The notes beneath the pieces are model-generated. The model was not told the origin of the DNA, searched no databases, and saw only the letters and a program-made list of their open reading frames with translations. The position numbers and the translations under genes are program-made. From Sphingobium chlorophenolicum (lineage in GTDB: Bacteria; Pseudomonadota; Alphaproteobacteria; Sphingomonadales; Sphingomonadaceae), in assembly GCF_000722875.1 (NCBI RefSeq), contig NZ_JFHR01000006.1:1-64000 (forward strand): a DNA stretch of 64,000 nucleotides. The letters are read 5' to 3'. This document shows, in pieces, positions 43,454 to 53,377 of this stretch (its first letter is position 1; every line of letters starts with the position of its first letter).

Positions 43454-46400
43454 TAAGGCAAAGGCCCTGCAACCGCTGGCGGGCGCTCAGGCGCAGGCGG
43501 CGGCGCCCGACGCTCATGTGTGGCTGTCGGCGTCGGCGGGCACGGGCAAGACCCATGTGCTGACGGCCCGCGTGTTCCGCTTGCTGTTGCAAGGGGTACG
43601 GCCGGAAAATATCCTCTGCCTCACCTTCACCAAGGCGGGTGCGGCGGAAATGGCGGATCGCGTCCATGACCGGCTGGCCGCATGGGTGCAGATGAGCGGC
43701 CCCGCCCTTGCCGCCGATCTGATGGCGCTGGGGGAGGATCATGGGCAGGAAATGCAGGATGTCGCCCGCCGCCTCTTCGCCGAAGTGCTGGAGTCGACCG
43801 GCGGAGGCCTGCGTATCCAGACGATCCATGGGTTTTGCCAGCAATTGCTGACGGCTTTCCCACTGGAGGCCGACCTGCCGCCCGGTTTCCGGCCGCTCGA
43901 CCAGCGGGAGCAGGCGGGGCTGGCGCGCGAGACATTGGCCGACATGGCGGTGGTCGCGCAGCAGCGGGATGATGAGGCGCTGATCGAGGCTTTGCAGGTG
44001 CTGAGCCTGCGGATGGGCGAGAGCGGGGCGGAGAATTTCCTGCTGCGCTGCGCGGCACGGCTGGATGCGCTGGAGGCTTTGCCGGAAGATATCGCGCCCT
44101 GGCTGCTGCGGGAACTGGGCCTGCCGGAAGGCGATATCGACGCGCATATTACGGAACAGTGTGCGGACGAGCTGTTTGATATGCGCACGCTATCGTGGAT
44201 CGCGCAGACTAATGCGGATTGGGGCACGGGCAGGGCGCTGGAGCGTTGCGATCGGATAGCGCGCTGGCGGAATCTTGGTCCGGCGGAGCGGGCGGCTGCG
44301 CTGACCGATCTTCATGGCGTTTGGGCGAAGGTTGATGGCGAACTCATCTCCACCGCGAAGGGATGGGCGCCGCAGGTGGACGGCTATGGCGATGCCATTG
44401 CGCGAATGCATGAACGATGTGGTGAATTGCTGGGGATTCGGGTTCGGGCTGCCTATGCAATCCTATTGGCGAAGGGGTTGCATGCAGGGCGCGTCTATGC
44501 CCGGTCCTATGCGGAGGCGAAGCAGTTGGCGGGGGCGGTCGATTTCAATGACTTGATCGCCAATACCGCACAATTGCTGTCCCAGCCGGGCATTGCCGAC
44601 TGGATACGCTACAAGCTGGATCAGCGGATCGACCATATTCTGGTGGACGAGGCGCAGGACACCAATGCCGATCAATGGCGGATCGTCAGGAGCATCGCTG
44701 AGGAATTTTTCACCAGCGAGTGGGAGCCGGGGCAGAAGGTCCGCACCATCTTCACCGTCGGCGATTTCAAGCAGGCTATCTTCGGCTTCCAGGGGACCAG
44801 CCCCCAGAATTTTGCGGCGGCGCAATTCCTGTTCGAACGGGATGCGCGGCAGGCCGGGCATCTCTTCCACGATCTATCGCTGGAACGCAGCTTCCGGTCC
44901 ACGCCCGCCGTGCTGGATGTGGTCGACCGCACCATCGCGACGCTGAGCGCCGAGCGTTTCGGGTTGGAGGCGGGCGAAGTCCGGCATGTCAGCGCGAACC
45001 GCTTTCCCGGCGAAGTTCTGCTGTGGAAGCCGGTGATCGCGGGCCTGTCCGACGAGGCGGAGGGGGAGGAGGATTGGGCCGCCGATCAGGAGCGGGTGCT
45101 GGCGCAGACCATCGCGCGCCAGATCGGGCAGTGGATCGATGAGGGGCTGATGCTGGAGAGCCGGGGCCGCCCGGTGACGGCGGGCGACATCATGATCCTG
45201 GTCCGCCGCCGCAGCGAACTGGCGCGGCTGATCGTGGCGCGGCTTTATGAGGAGAAGGTGGCGGTGGCGGGCATCGACCGGCTGCGCCTGAACGCGCCGC
45301 TGGCGGTGCGCGACCTGCTGGCGGCGCTGCGTTTCGCGGTGCAGCCGGAAGATGATCTGAATTTGGCCGCTTTGCTGGTGTCGCCGCTGATCGGGTGGAC
45401 GCAGGATGAGCTGATGGATCGCCTGATCGGTCGTCGCACCGGATTGTGGCAGCATCTGACGCAGACGCTGGACGCCGCGCTGCTGGAGCCTTTGCGGGGT
45501 TTGTTGGGGCAGGCGGATTTCACCACGCCCTATCGCTATCTGGAAGCCATATTGTCCGGCCCGATGGATGGCCGCCGCCGCCTGATCGAGCGGCTTGGCG
45601 CAGAGGCGGCCGACCCGATCGAGGAATTGCTGAACGCCGCTCTCGCCTTCGAGAATGACGATTATCCCTCGCTCCAGCGCTTCATCGACTGGTTCGATCG
45701 GGGGGAGGTGGAGATTGTGCGCGATGCCGCCGCGCAAGGGGATATGCTCCGCCTGCTGACGGTGCATGGCGCTAAGGGGTTGCAGGCCCCTATCGTCATC
45801 CTGGCCGATGCCTGTCTTGACCCTGACGCCGGAAATCGCGCCGATTCGCTGGAATGGAACGGCCTGCCCATCATCGCGCCGCGCAAGGCGGAGCGGCAGG
45901 GCGCGATAGGGCAGGTGGCCGAGGAGGCGAGCGCCGTCGAACGGGCCGAACATTGGCGGCTGCTCTATGTCGCGCTGACGCGGGCGGAGGAGAGGCTGGT
46001 CGTGACCGGATCGCTCGGCCCCCGCGCCAAGGGAGAGGTCAAGCCGGAAAGCTGGTATGCCGCCGTCGAGGGGGCGCTGATCTCGCTTGATGCGGAGTGG
46101 GAGGCCGATCCGCTTTGGGGCGCGCGTCGCAGGTGGCGGGGGCATGAGATATTGCCCCCCAAGGCGGCCGATCCGGATATTGCCGAGAACGGCGCGGTTC
46201 ATGGCGAGCCTGTATGGCTTCGCCAGCCTGCGCCTGTGGAGGCCCGGCCGCCGCGCCCGCTCGCTCCTTCGGCGACCGTGGAGGATGATGTGCCCTATCC
46301 GCCGCCTACCCCGGCGATGCGGGATGCGGCGGAGCGAGGGCGCTGGCTGCACCGGTTGTTCGAGCGGCTGGCCGATGTGCCGCCCGACGACCGCCGCGCC

Positions 46401-46877
46401 CGCGCTGACAAATGGCTGGCGCAGCAGGGGCTGGGCGATGCGGCGCGGCGGCATGACGTCATCGAACAGGCGCTGCGCGTGATCGAAGACCCGCAATATG
46501 CCGCGCTGTTCGGGCCGGATGCGTTGGCCGAAGCGCCCATCGCCGCCGTGGTCGGGGAGGCGGTGATCGCGGGAACCGTCGACCGGCTGCGCATAGAGGA
46601 CGATCTGGTGCAACTGATCGATTTCAAGACCGGCCGCATATCGCCGCTCGCCGTGGAGGAGGTGCCGCTGGCCCATATCCGGCAGATGGCCGCCTATGCC
46701 GCCGCCTTGCAGGTGATCTTCCCCGGCCGCCGGATCGAGGCGGGATTGCTCTACACCGCCGCGCCCCGGTTGATCACCCTGCCGCTGGACCTGCTGGCGC
46801 GGCACAAGCCGGGCTTTTTGTCCGCGCAGGAGAATTTGCCGCTTTCGCCTGTTGAGACGGATGCGTCACCATCCTAA
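43434..46877 (+). CDS. addA: ATP-dependent helicase-nuclease subunit A
   Basis: The motor and nuclease subunit of AddAB. The 1147-residue protein starts with UvrD-type motif I SASAGTGKTHVLTARV and continues with NILCLTFTKAGAAEM. It has the Walker B segment LVDEAQDTN, RSFRSTPAVLDVV and the late helicase motif RLLYVALTRAEERL. The C-terminal nuclease motif is LIDFKTGRISP. The start at 43434 has GGAGG at ideal distance inside addB; a second ATG at 43446 is possible. It is followed by trxA after 28 bp. Confidence 0.94.
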   Translation: MAATMANKAKALQPLAGAQAQAAAPDAHVWLSASAGTGKTHVLTARVFRLLLQGVRPENILCLTFTKAGAAEMADRVHDRLAAWVQMSGPALAADLMALGEDHGQEMQDVARRLFAEVLESTGGGLRIQTIHGFCQQLLTAFPLEADLPPGFRPLDQREQAGLARETLADMAVVAQQRDDEALIEALQVLSLRMGESGAENFLLRCAARLDALEALPEDIAPWLLRELGLPEGDIDAHITEQCADELFDMRTLSWIAQTNADWGTGRALERCDRIARWRNLGPAERAAALTDLHGVWAKVDGELISTAKGWAPQVDGYGDAIARMHERCGELLGIRVRAAYAILLAKGLHAGRVYARSYAEAKQLAGAVDFNDLIANTAQLLSQPGIADWIRYKLDQRIDHILVDEAQDTNADQWRIVRSIAEEFFTSEWEPGQKVRTIFTVGDFKQAIFGFQGTSPQNFAAAQFLFERDARQAGHLFHDLSLERSFRSTPAVLDVVDRTIATLSAERFGLEAGEVRHVSANRFPGEVLLWKPVIAGLSDEAEGEEDWAADQERVLAQTIARQIGQWIDEGLMLESRGRPVTAGDIMILVRRRSELARLIVARLYEEKVAVAGIDRLRLNAPLAVRDLLAALRFAVQPEDDLNLAALLVSPLIGWTQDELMDRLIGRRTGLWQHLTQTLDAALLEPLRGLLGQADFTTPYRYLEAILSGPMDGRRRLIERLGAEAADPIEELLNAALAFENDDYPSLQRFIDWFDRGEVEIVRDAAAQGDMLRLLTVHGAKGLQAPIVILADACLDPDAGNRADSLEWNGLPIIAPRKAERQGAIGQVAEEASAVERAEHWRLLYVALTRAEERLVVTGSLGPRAKGEVKPESWYAAVEGALISLDAEWEADPLWGARRRWRGHEILPPKAADPDIAENGAVHGEPVWLRQPAPVEARPPRPLAPSATVEDDVPYPPPTPAMRDAAERGRWLHRLFERLADVPPDDRRARADKWLAQQGLGDAARRHDVIEQALRVIEDPQYAALFGPDALAEAPIAAVVGEAVIAGTVDRLRIEDDLVQLIDFKTGRISPLAVEEVPLAHIRQMAAYAAALQVIFPGRRIEAGLLYTAAPRLITLPLDLLARHKPGFLSAQENLPLSPVETDASPS

Positions 46878-46905
46878 ATAGCTGCCAACTTAAGGAGATA
46901 CCCAA

Positions 46906-47226
46906 ATGGCTACCAAGGCAGTCACCGACCTGAGCTTCAAGCAAGACGTCATCGATGCGGACAAGCCCGTTCTGGTCGATTTCTGGGCGGAATGGTGCGG
47001 TCCGTGCAAGATGATCGGCCCGGCTCTGGAAGAGATTTCGGAAGAATTGGCTGACAAGGTCGTCATCGCGAAGATCAATATCGACGAGAATCCCGATGCG
47101 CCCGGCCGTTATGGCGTGCGCGGCATTCCGACGATGATTTTGTTCAAGAATGGTGAGGCCGCCGCGACGAAGGTTGGCGCTGCGCCCAAGAGCGCGCTCA
47201 AGGGCTGGATCGAAAGCGTTCTTTGA
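46906..47226 (+). CDS. trxA: Thioredoxin
   Basis: A 106-residue general thiol-disulfide reductant with the canonical active site WCGPCK (Cys31, Cys34) and the cis-Pro segment [17 protein letters not shown] precedes the ATG, a strong ribosome-binding site. Linkage to addAB is usual in alphaproteobacteria. A near-perfect hairpin 43 bp after the stop probably ends the transcript. Confidence 0.97.
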   Translation: MATKAVTDLSFKQDVIDADKPVLVDFWAEWCGPCKMIGPALEEISEELADKVVIAKINIDENPDAPGRYGVRGIPTMILFKNGEAAATKVGAAPKSALKGWIESVL

Positions 47227-47269
47227 TGGGCGGTGGGAAGGGTTTGAATGGCCCTTCCCCTCGTGACCC

Positions 47270-47297
47270 TTGAAGCGAGTCACGTGCCTCGCTTCAA
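47270..47297. repeat. Family E hairpin after trxA
   Basis: TTGAAGCGAG and CTCGCTTCAA form a perfect 10-bp stem around TCACGTGC. On the minus strand the core GTTGAAGCGAGGCACGTGAC matches the element after secA (52593-52638) except at one position. No T-run follows, so it may be a repeat that doubles as a transcript end. Confidence 0.65.
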
Positions 47298-47356
47298 CGC
47301 GGCGTATGAAAAGTATGTGAGCACGGGATTGCCGGAAAATGGCCATCCCAAGACAT

Positions 47357-47485
47357 TCCCCTCCCGCAGGCGGGAGGGGCTAGGGGTGGGCGCGAGCGTA
47401 GCGAGCTTCTGACTTAGCCGTTGCAAAACAACACGAATGTCGCGCTAGCCCACCCCCTAACCCCCTCCCGCTTGCGGGAGGGGGG
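47357..47485. repeat. Large inverted repeat, family B, copy 2
   Basis: The ends are CCCCTCCCGCAGGCGGGAGG and CCCTCCCGCTTGCGGGAGGG, each themselves a hairpin, with GGGGTGGGC / GCCCACCCC inside. The plan matches 24001-24133. Together with the family E hairpin it accounts for most of the 332-bp gap between trxA and the convergent phosphatase gene; nothing else is seen there. Confidence 0.75.
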
Positions 47486-47558
47486 ATGACGGCTTCCCAC
47501 TCACATCACTCAGTCCAGCGGGTTTTGAATTTGTCCACGCTGCCTAGGGTCGACGGGA

Positions 47559-48359
47559 TCAGCCGCGTAGCAGCCGGTCCGCCGCCAGATCCCAAAGGCG
47601 CGGGGATGAAGCCCCCAGCAACCCGCGCCGCGTATCGCCCACGACATAGGGCGATCCGTCCAGCCGCTGGCATCGTCCGCCCGCTTCATTCAGGAACAGC
47701 GTCCCCGCCGCATGGTCCCAGGGCAGGGTGCGCGAAAAGACCGAAACGTCATTCTGTCCCAGCACCAAGCGCGGATATTGTTCGGCGGCGCAGCGGGGGA
47801 TGTCGACCAGTCGGAAATGATCCTTCGACTGGCGCTGGATGTGGGCGCGCTCTTCCTCCGTCATGTAATAGACGGCCAGCGCGGCTATGGGGAGCGCCTC
47901 GCCGCTTTCCCGCGCATGGACCTGCTGCCCGTCGATATGACTGCCTGCGCCCAGAATCGCGTGGCACAGGCGGCCCGTCAGCGGGTCCAATATCCATCCG
48001 GCCAAAATCGTCCCGGCATCGGCCAGCGCGACGATGATGCCGAAGGGCGGCTTTCCCGCCGCGAAATTGCCGGTGCCGTCGATGGGATCGACGATCCAGT
48101 TCAGCCCTTCGCCTGCCCGGTCCAATATGGCGGGATCGGCGGCGCAGGCCTCTTCCCCGATGACGCCCGCTTCGGGCAGGATGGCGGACAGCCCTTCGGC
48201 CAGCCGGATTTCGCTTTCCTTGTCGGCGATGGTGACGAAATCGTCGGCGGCCTTCTCGCTCACCTCATGGCTGGCGAGATTCCGGTAGCGCGGCATCACG
48301 ATGTCCCGCGCCACGTCGCGCATCAGCGCGACGACAGGCTCGTGCAATTCCGTCGGCAT
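47559..48359 (-). CDS. Inositol monophosphatase family phosphatase
   Basis: A 266-residue Mg-dependent phosphatase with the lithium-sensitive family motifs in order: GVIGEEA, WIVDPIDGTGNFAAG and PWDHAAGTLFLNEAGG. These coordinate the metals. Members act on inositol phosphate, histidinol phosphate (HisN), PAP (CysQ) or NADP, and the sequence alone does not decide which. It follows argJ on the same strand with a 12-bp spacer, so the two are co-transcribed. A histidinol-phosphatase role would fit an amino-acid context, but this is only a suggestion. Confidence 0.85.
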   Translation of the reverse strand: MPTELHEPVVALMRDVARDIVMPRYRNLASHEVSEKAADDFVTIADKESEIRLAEGLSAILPEAGVIGEEACAADPAILDRAGEGLNWIVDPIDGTGNFAAGKPPFGIIVALADAGTILAGWILDPLTGRLCHAILGAGSHIDGQQVHARESGEALPIAALAVYYMTEEERAHIQRQSKDHFRLVDIPRCAAEQYPRLVLGQNDVSVFSRTLPWDHAAGTLFLNEAGGRCQRLDGSPYVVGDTRRGLLGASSPRLWDLAADRLLRG

Positions 48360-48371
48360 AGGCCCAGACCT

Positions 48372-49598
48372 TTAGCTACGATAATCCGCGTTGATCGAGA
48401 TATAGCCGTGGGTCAGGTCGCATGTCCAAACCGTGGCCCTGCCTTCGCCCAGCCCCAGATCGACGCCGATCAATATGTCCTGCCCTTTCAGATGGGCGGC
48501 CACTGGTGCTTCGTCATAGCCCTCGACCGCCAGGCCGCCGGAAGCGACCTGAGTCGCGCCGAAGCGGATGGAGAGCCGGTCCCGGTCGGCGGGCTCGCCC
48601 GCCTTGCCGATGGCGGCGACCACGCGGCCCCAATTGGCGTCCTCGCCCGCTATGGCCGTCTTCACCAGCGGCGAATTGGCGATGGAGAGGGCGATGCGAT
48701 GCGCGCTGGCGTCGCTTTCCGCGCCCTCGACAGTGATCTCCACGAATTTGGTCGCGCCCTCGCCGTCGCGCACCACCAGATGCGCAAGCTGGCGGCAGAG
48801 ATCGCCCAAGGCCGCCGCAAAGGCGTCCGCCCCGGCATCCTCCATGGAGGTCAGCGGCGCATTGCCCGCCTTGCCCGTCGCGAAGGCCAGCACCGTATCG
48901 CTGGTCGACGTGTCGCTGTCGACCGTGATGCAGGAGAAGGTCCGCTTGTTGGCGGTGGACAGCATCTGCTGCAACAGCTTGGGATCGATGGCTGCGTCGG
49001 TGAAGATATAGCCCAGCATCGTCGCCATATCCGGCGCGATCATGCCGGAGCCCTTGATGATGCCGACCAGTTCGACCCGCGTTCCGCCGATCATGGCGGC
49101 GGCATGGGCGCCCTTGGCATAGGTGTCGGTCGTGCCGATGGTGGTCGCCGCATCCTCCCAGCCGCAGGGGGTGGCGGTGAAGGCGGCTTCCAGTCCGGCT
49201 TCGGCCTTGTCCACCGGCAGTGGGACGCCAATCACGCCGGTCGAGGAGATGAAGATATCCGAAGGCTGGCAGTCGAGGTGATTGGCGACCTTGGCGGCGA
49301 TGGCCTCCACGGCGGCGCGGCCCCGATGGCCGGTGAAGGCGTTGGCGTTGCCTGCATTCACCACCAGCGCGCGCGCCGATCCCAGTGGAATCGCGTCCCG
49401 GCACCATTCGACTTCGGGGGAGGGGCATTTGCTCTGCGTCGTGACGCCGGCGACCGCCGTGCCTTCGCTCAGTTCGACATAGGTGAGGTCGCACCTGTCC
49501 CAATTCTTGTAGCGCGCCCGCGCCACGCGCGCCGTGACGCCCGCGATGGGCGGAAGGTCGGGGAAAGCGGCGGGGGCAAGGGGCGAACGTTCGGTCAT
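48372..49598 (-). CDS. argJ: Glutamate N-acetyltransferase / amino-acid acetyltransferase
   Basis: Bifunctional arginine enzyme that recycles the acetyl group from N-acetylornithine to glutamate. The 408-residue precursor cleaves itself before Thr193 in PDMATMLGY, leaving Thr as nucleophile. The oxyanion-hole motif SSTGVIG and KGSGMIAP are intact. The C-terminus HGYISINADYRS is the family ending. It is divergent from secA. Whether it also accepts acetyl-CoA (first step) cannot be read from sequence. Confidence 0.95.
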   Translation of the reverse strand: MTERSPLAPAAFPDLPPIAGVTARVARARYKNWDRCDLTYVELSEGTAVAGVTTQSKCPSPEVEWCRDAIPLGSARALVVNAGNANAFTGHRGRAAVEAIAAKVANHLDCQPSDIFISSTGVIGVPLPVDKAEAGLEAAFTATPCGWEDAATTIGTTDTYAKGAHAAAMIGGTRVELVGIIKGSGMIAPDMATMLGYIFTDAAIDPKLLQQMLSTANKRTFSCITVDSDTSTSDTVLAFATGKAGNAPLTSMEDAGADAFAAALGDLCRQLAHLVVRDGEGATKFVEITVEGAESDASAHRIALSIANSPLVKTAIAGEDANWGRVVAAIGKAGEPADRDRLSIRFGATQVASGGLAVEGYDEAPVAAHLKGQDILIGVDLGLGEGRATVWTCDLTHGYISINADYRS

Positions 49599-49660
49599 GC
49601 CCGTCGCTTAGCGCAATATGCCCGCCCGTCAACGGCGAAGGGCAAGCGGCGGGGGTAGGA

Positions 49661-49686
49661 GGAAAAGTCGCGCTACGCGACTTTCC
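49661..49686. repeat. Perfect hairpin upstream of secA
   Basis: AAAGTCGCG and CGCGACTTT pair perfectly around CTA, extended by GGA/TCC with one bulge. It lies between the divergent argJ and secA genes, upstream of the likely secA promoter, so it is not an obvious terminator for either. Confidence 0.5.
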
Positions 49687-49740
49687 GCTGTTGGGGGCCG
49701 TCATCCGCCTGTTTGCGCCTTGCCGACATGCCTGCTCTGA

Positions 49741-49769
49741 TTGACTAACGCCTGTCCGCCCCCTAAATC
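49741..49769 (+). promoter_or_regulatory. Candidate housekeeping promoter of secA
   Basis: TTGACT at 49741-49746 and TAAATC at 49764-49769 are 17 bp apart, 62 bp before the secA ATG. Confidence 0.5.
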
Positions 49770-49831
49770 GCCGCGCATGTCTGTGTGCGTCTTCTTGAAG
49801 GTGCATGCGTCCCATTTTGTCAGGAACTTGC

Positions 49832-52564
49832 ATGTTCGGCGCACTCGCCAAGTCTATTTTCGGCTCCTCCAACGACCGCTATGTGAAGTCGCTGGGCAAG
49901 ACCGTCGAACAAATCGCGTCTTTCGAACCCACCATCTCCGCCATGACCGACGAGGAACTGGTGGCGCAGACCGTGCGATTCCGCGAGCGGCTGGCGCAGG
50001 GCGAGACGCTGGACGACCTGTTGCCCGAAGCCTTCGCCACCGTGCGCGAGGCGGCGAAGCGGACTTTGGGGCAGCGCCATTATGATGTGCAGATGGTCGG
50101 CGGCATCGTGCTTCATCGCGGCGAAATCGCGGAAATGCGCACGGGCGAGGGTAAGACGCTGGTTGCGACGCTAGCTACCTACCTCAACGCGCTGGAGGGG
50201 AAGGGCGTTCACGTCGTCACCGTGAACGACTATCTGGCCAGCCGCGACTGCGAGTGGATGGGGCAGGTCTATCGTTTCCTGGGCCTGACGACCGGCGTGA
50301 TCGTGCCGAACCTGTCGGAGGATCAGCGGCGCGAGGCTTATAACGCCGACATCACCTATGCGACGAACAACGAGCTTGGCTTCGATTATCTGCGCGACAA
50401 TATGAAGTATGACCGCGCATCGATGGTGCAGCGGCCCTTCAACTTCGCCATCGTCGACGAGGTGGACTCGATCCTGATCGACGAAGCGCGCACGCCGCTG
50501 ATCATTTCGGGGCCGACCGACGACAAGTCGGAGCTGTATGTCGCCGTCGACGCCATCGTGAAGCGGCTGGACGAGGCCGATTATGAGAAGGACGAGAAGC
50601 AGCGCACCGTCACCTTGACCGAGGACGGGACCGAGAAGATCGAGCGCATGCTGGAGGAGGCGGGGCTGCTGCAAGGCGCCAACCTCTATGATTTCGAGAA
50701 CACCGCCGTCGTCCACCACGTCAATCAGGCGCTGCGCGCGAACGCCATGTTCCGCCGCGACATCGATTATATCGTCAAGGACGGCAAGGTCATCATCATC
50801 GACGAGTTCACCGGCCGCATGATGGACGGCCGCCGCTGGTCGGACGGCCTGCACCAGGCGGTGGAAGCCAAGGAAGGCGTGAATATCGAGCCGGAGAACC
50901 AGACTCTGGCCTCCATCACCTTCCAGAATTATTTCCGCATGTATCCCAAGCTGGGCGGCATGACCGGCACGGCGGCTACCGAAGCGACCGAATTCTTCGA
51001 AATCTACAAGATGAACGTTGTCACCATCCCGACCAACCGGCCGGTGCAGCGTGTCGATGAGGAAGATAGCTTCTACAAGAATCTGGAAGACAAGTTCCGC
51101 GGCATCGCCCGCACCATTCGCGAGCATCAGGAAAAGGGCCAGCCGGTCCTCGTCGGCACGGTGTCGATTGAAAAGTCGGAAATGCTGTCCGAATTCCTCA
51201 ATCAGGAGGGCGTCAAGCACGCCGTCCTGAACGCCCGCTTCCATGAGAGCGAAGCGCATATCGTCGCTCAGGCGGGCCGCAAGGGCGCCGTCACCATCGC
51301 CACCAACATGGCGGGTCGCGGCACCGACATCAAGCTGGGCGGCAACCTGGAGATGCGTGTCGAGGACGAATTGCGCGACGTGCCGGAGGGGCCGGAGCGC
51401 GAAGCGGCCATCGCTCGCATCGACGCGGAGATCGAGGCGGAAAAGGCCGAGGTGCTCGCCGCCGGTGGTTTGTTCGTGCTGGCTACCGAACGGCATGAAA
51501 GCCGCCGCATCGACAACCAGCTACGCGGCCGTTCGGGCCGTCAGGGCGATCCCGGCCTGTCGCGCTTCTACCTCAGCCTCGATGACGATCTGATGCGCAT
51601 CTTCGGGCCGGACACCATGTTCGCCAAGATGATCCGCTCCAACCTGGAGGATGGGGAGGCGCTGCCGCCTTCGAAGTGGCTCAGCAAGGCCATCGAGACC
51701 GCGCAGAAGAAGGTCGAGGCGCGCAACTACGACATCCGCAAGCAGGTCGTCGAATATGACGACGTGATGAACGACCAGCGCAAGGTCATCTACGAACAGC
51801 GCAGCGACATCATGGATGCGGAGACGGTGGACGATGTCGTCACCGACATGCGGCATGAGACGGTCAACGATCTGGTCGGCGCGTCCTGCCCGCCGGGCAC
51901 CTATCCCGAACAGTGGGACATGGATCGGCTGAAGGCCCGCACGGCCGAGGTGCTGAACCTGGAACCCGATTTCGACGCCTGGCTGGCGGAAGATCATGTC
52001 GACCCGGAAATGATCGAGGAGCGGCTGACCGCGCTCGCCGACGCGGCCGTGGCGGACAAGGTCAAGGAACTCGATCCCGAAAACTGGCACATGATCGAAA
52101 AGTCGATCCTGCTCCAGAGCCTGGACCATCATTGGAAGGAGCATCTGTCGACCCTGGACGCGCTCCGCCAGGTCGTGCACCTACGCGCCTATGCGCAGAA
52201 GACGCCGATCAACGAATATAAGCAGGAAGCCTTCGCCTTGTTCGAGCGCATGCTGGGCAATATCCGCGAGGATGTGACCGGCTCCATCGCCCGCGTCCAG
52301 TTCCGCATGGAAGAGCCGCTGCCCGAATTCAACCTGCCGGTGCTGCCCGATTTCATCACCACGCATATCGACCCGTTTTCGGGCGAGGATAATAGCGCGG
52401 ACATCGACGGCGGGCAGATCGGCGGCATCACCACGACGCTGCCGCGTCCGCCCGTGGGCGGTGGTCAGGCCGGGGAATTCGCCAATCTGGACATCAGCCG
52501 CAACGCGCCATGCCCCTGCGGTTCAGGCCAGAAATACAAGCATTGCCACGGCGCGCTCAGCTAA
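49832..52564 (+). CDS. secA: Protein translocase ATPase SecA
   Basis: Motor of the Sec pathway that pushes preproteins through SecYEG. The 910-residue protein has [13 protein letters not shown] (Walker A), [20 protein letters not shown] (Walker B) and the RGTDIKLGG / [11 protein letters not shown] helicase motifs. The C-terminal zinc-binding tail [13 protein letters not shown], used for SecB and lipid contact, is present. The ATG at 49832 ([11 protein letters not shown]) fits the family start, with AGGAAC upstream. A hairpin repeat follows the stop. Confidence 0.97.
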   Translation: MFGALAKSIFGSSNDRYVKSLGKTVEQIASFEPTISAMTDEELVAQTVRFRERLAQGETLDDLLPEAFATVREAAKRTLGQRHYDVQMVGGIVLHRGEIAEMRTGEGKTLVATLATYLNALEGKGVHVVTVNDYLASRDCEWMGQVYRFLGLTTGVIVPNLSEDQRREAYNADITYATNNELGFDYLRDNMKYDRASMVQRPFNFAIVDEVDSILIDEARTPLIISGPTDDKSELYVAVDAIVKRLDEADYEKDEKQRTVTLTEDGTEKIERMLEEAGLLQGANLYDFENTAVVHHVNQALRANAMFRRDIDYIVKDGKVIIIDEFTGRMMDGRRWSDGLHQAVEAKEGVNIEPENQTLASITFQNYFRMYPKLGGMTGTAATEATEFFEIYKMNVVTIPTNRPVQRVDEEDSFYKNLEDKFRGIARTIREHQEKGQPVLVGTVSIEKSEMLSEFLNQEGVKHAVLNARFHESEAHIVAQAGRKGAVTIATNMAGRGTDIKLGGNLEMRVEDELRDVPEGPEREAAIARIDAEIEAEKAEVLAAGGLFVLATERHESRRIDNQLRGRSGRQGDPGLSRFYLSLDDDLMRIFGPDTMFAKMIRSNLEDGEALPPSKWLSKAIETAQKKVEARNYDIRKQVVEYDDVMNDQRKVIYEQRSDIMDAETVDDVVTDMRHETVNDLVGASCPPGTYPEQWDMDRLKARTAEVLNLEPDFDAWLAEDHVDPEMIEERLTALADAAVADKVKELDPENWHMIEKSILLQSLDHHWKEHLSTLDALRQVVHLRAYAQKTPINEYKQEAFALFERMLGNIREDVTGSIARVQFRMEEPLPEFNLPVLPDFITTHIDPFSGEDNSADIDGGQIGGITTTLPRPPVGGGQAGEFANLDISRNAPCPCGSGQKYKHCHGALS

Positions 52565-52592
52565 GCCGCATCGACCTTCAGAAGATGGTGAG

Positions 52593-52638
52593 CCGAAATG
52601 GTTGAAGCGAGGCACATGACCCGCCTCGACCATTTCGG
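52593..52638. repeat. Family E hairpin after secA
   Basis: CCGAAATGG and CCATTTCGG pair at the base. GTTGAAGCGAGGC and GCCTCGA continue the stem around ACATGACCC. The core GTTGAAGCGAGGCACATGAC is the partner of the element after trxA. It probably serves as the 3' end of the secA transcript, although no T-run follows. Confidence 0.65.
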
Positions 52639-52653
52639 TCGGCAAGTGCGGAA

Positions 52654-53112
52654 CTAGTCGCGGGGCCGGTCGCCATGCAACTTCGCCCATAATTGGGCGG
52701 TTCCGGCCTCCTGCGCCTTGTTCACATATTGCGCTGCGATCAGCCATCCCTTGATCGGCCGCAACGGCAGGACCGTCGTCAGGATCAGCACCGGAACGCC
52801 GACCGCCAGATGCACCCATAATCCCGGCCTGGCCAGTATCTCCAACATGATGATGAACACCACGCCCGGCACGCAGGCGAACAATTGCACGAACACCGCA
52901 GGCCCGTCAGCCGGATCGGCAAAGTCGTAATTCAGCCCGCAAATCTCGCAATGATCGCGCACCGTCAGGAATCCGCGGAAGATATGTCCCTTGCCGCAAC
53001 GCGGGCATCGGCCGAAGGGGCCGGTCTCCATGGGCGACCGCCGGACCCATGGCCCGCCATCTTCCGCCGCCGTAATCCCGATTGAAATCCCGTCTTTATC
53101 ATCCATCGCCAT
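52654..53112 (-). CDS. DUF983 family membrane protein
   Basis: A 152-residue protein with an N-terminal zinc-ribbon-like part (CPRCGKGHIF and CEICGL, four cysteines). Two hydrophobic helices follow (about residues 78-92 and 100-118). The DPADGPAVFVQLF segment and the PLRPIKGWLIAAQY ending are typical of DUF983. The family is common in alphaproteobacteria, often near cytochrome oxidase genes, but no oxidase gene is nearby here. Function unknown. It is convergent with secA. Confidence 0.88.
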   Translation of the reverse strand: MAMDDKDGISIGITAAEDGGPWVRRSPMETGPFGRCPRCGKGHIFRGFLTVRDHCEICGLNYDFADPADGPAVFVQLFACVPGVVFIIMLEILARPGLWVHLAVGVPVLILTTVLPLRPIKGWLIAAQYVNKAQEAGTAQLWAKLHGDRPRD

Positions 53113-53194
53113 GCCATCCTGCCAACGGCGTAAATGTCGCTATTGCGGGCGGATTTTCAATTGGGCTTTTTGCCCCAGGGGCACGTGTCGTCAG

Positions 53195-53345
53195 CCAAAA
53201 GCTTTCCGTTACGGAAAGCAGGGCTATCTACCATCGGATAGATTGCCAAACCGCTTTCCCTCCATTATGGAGGGGCCGATTTGGATGCCCGACAGCAAAC
53301 AAGTCGCGCTCCCGGCTATCCCTTGCCCGGGAGCGCTTTTTTTTT
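53195..53345 (+). ncRNA. Candidate small RNA or switch-like transcript with intrinsic terminator
   Basis: No + strand gene ends nearby: secA stops 740 bp upstream with its own hairpin, and the nearest genes are on minus. The segment has hairpin 1 GCTTTCCG/CGGAAAGC (53201-53219), hairpin 2 CTATC/GATAG (53224-53241), hairpin 3 CCCTCCA/TGGAGGG (53258-53274) and a terminator with nine T. GCTTTCC occurs again at 53253-53259, so GGAAAGC at 53213-53219 can pair either way. Hairpin 3 carries CCTCC and GGAGG sequences able to mimic or bind ribosome-binding sites. The 5' end is not determined, no clear promoter is visible, and I recognise no known family. Confidence 0.6.
53306..53345 (+). terminator. 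Canonical intrinsic terminator of the candidate small RNA
   Basis: GCGCTCCCGG and CCGGGAGCGC form a perfect 10-bp stem followed by nine T residues. There is no T-run on the opposite strand, so it acts on + strand transcription. Confidence 0.9.
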
Positions 53346-53377
53346 AATTCGCTATCCAGGCTGTTCCCGCCAGTCGG

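Noticed and set aside
53113-53345. 6S RNA or SRP RNA as identity of the candidate RNA
   Set aside because: There is no long closing stem pairing the two ends as in 6S RNA and no SRP core sequence. The structure is a row of short hairpins.
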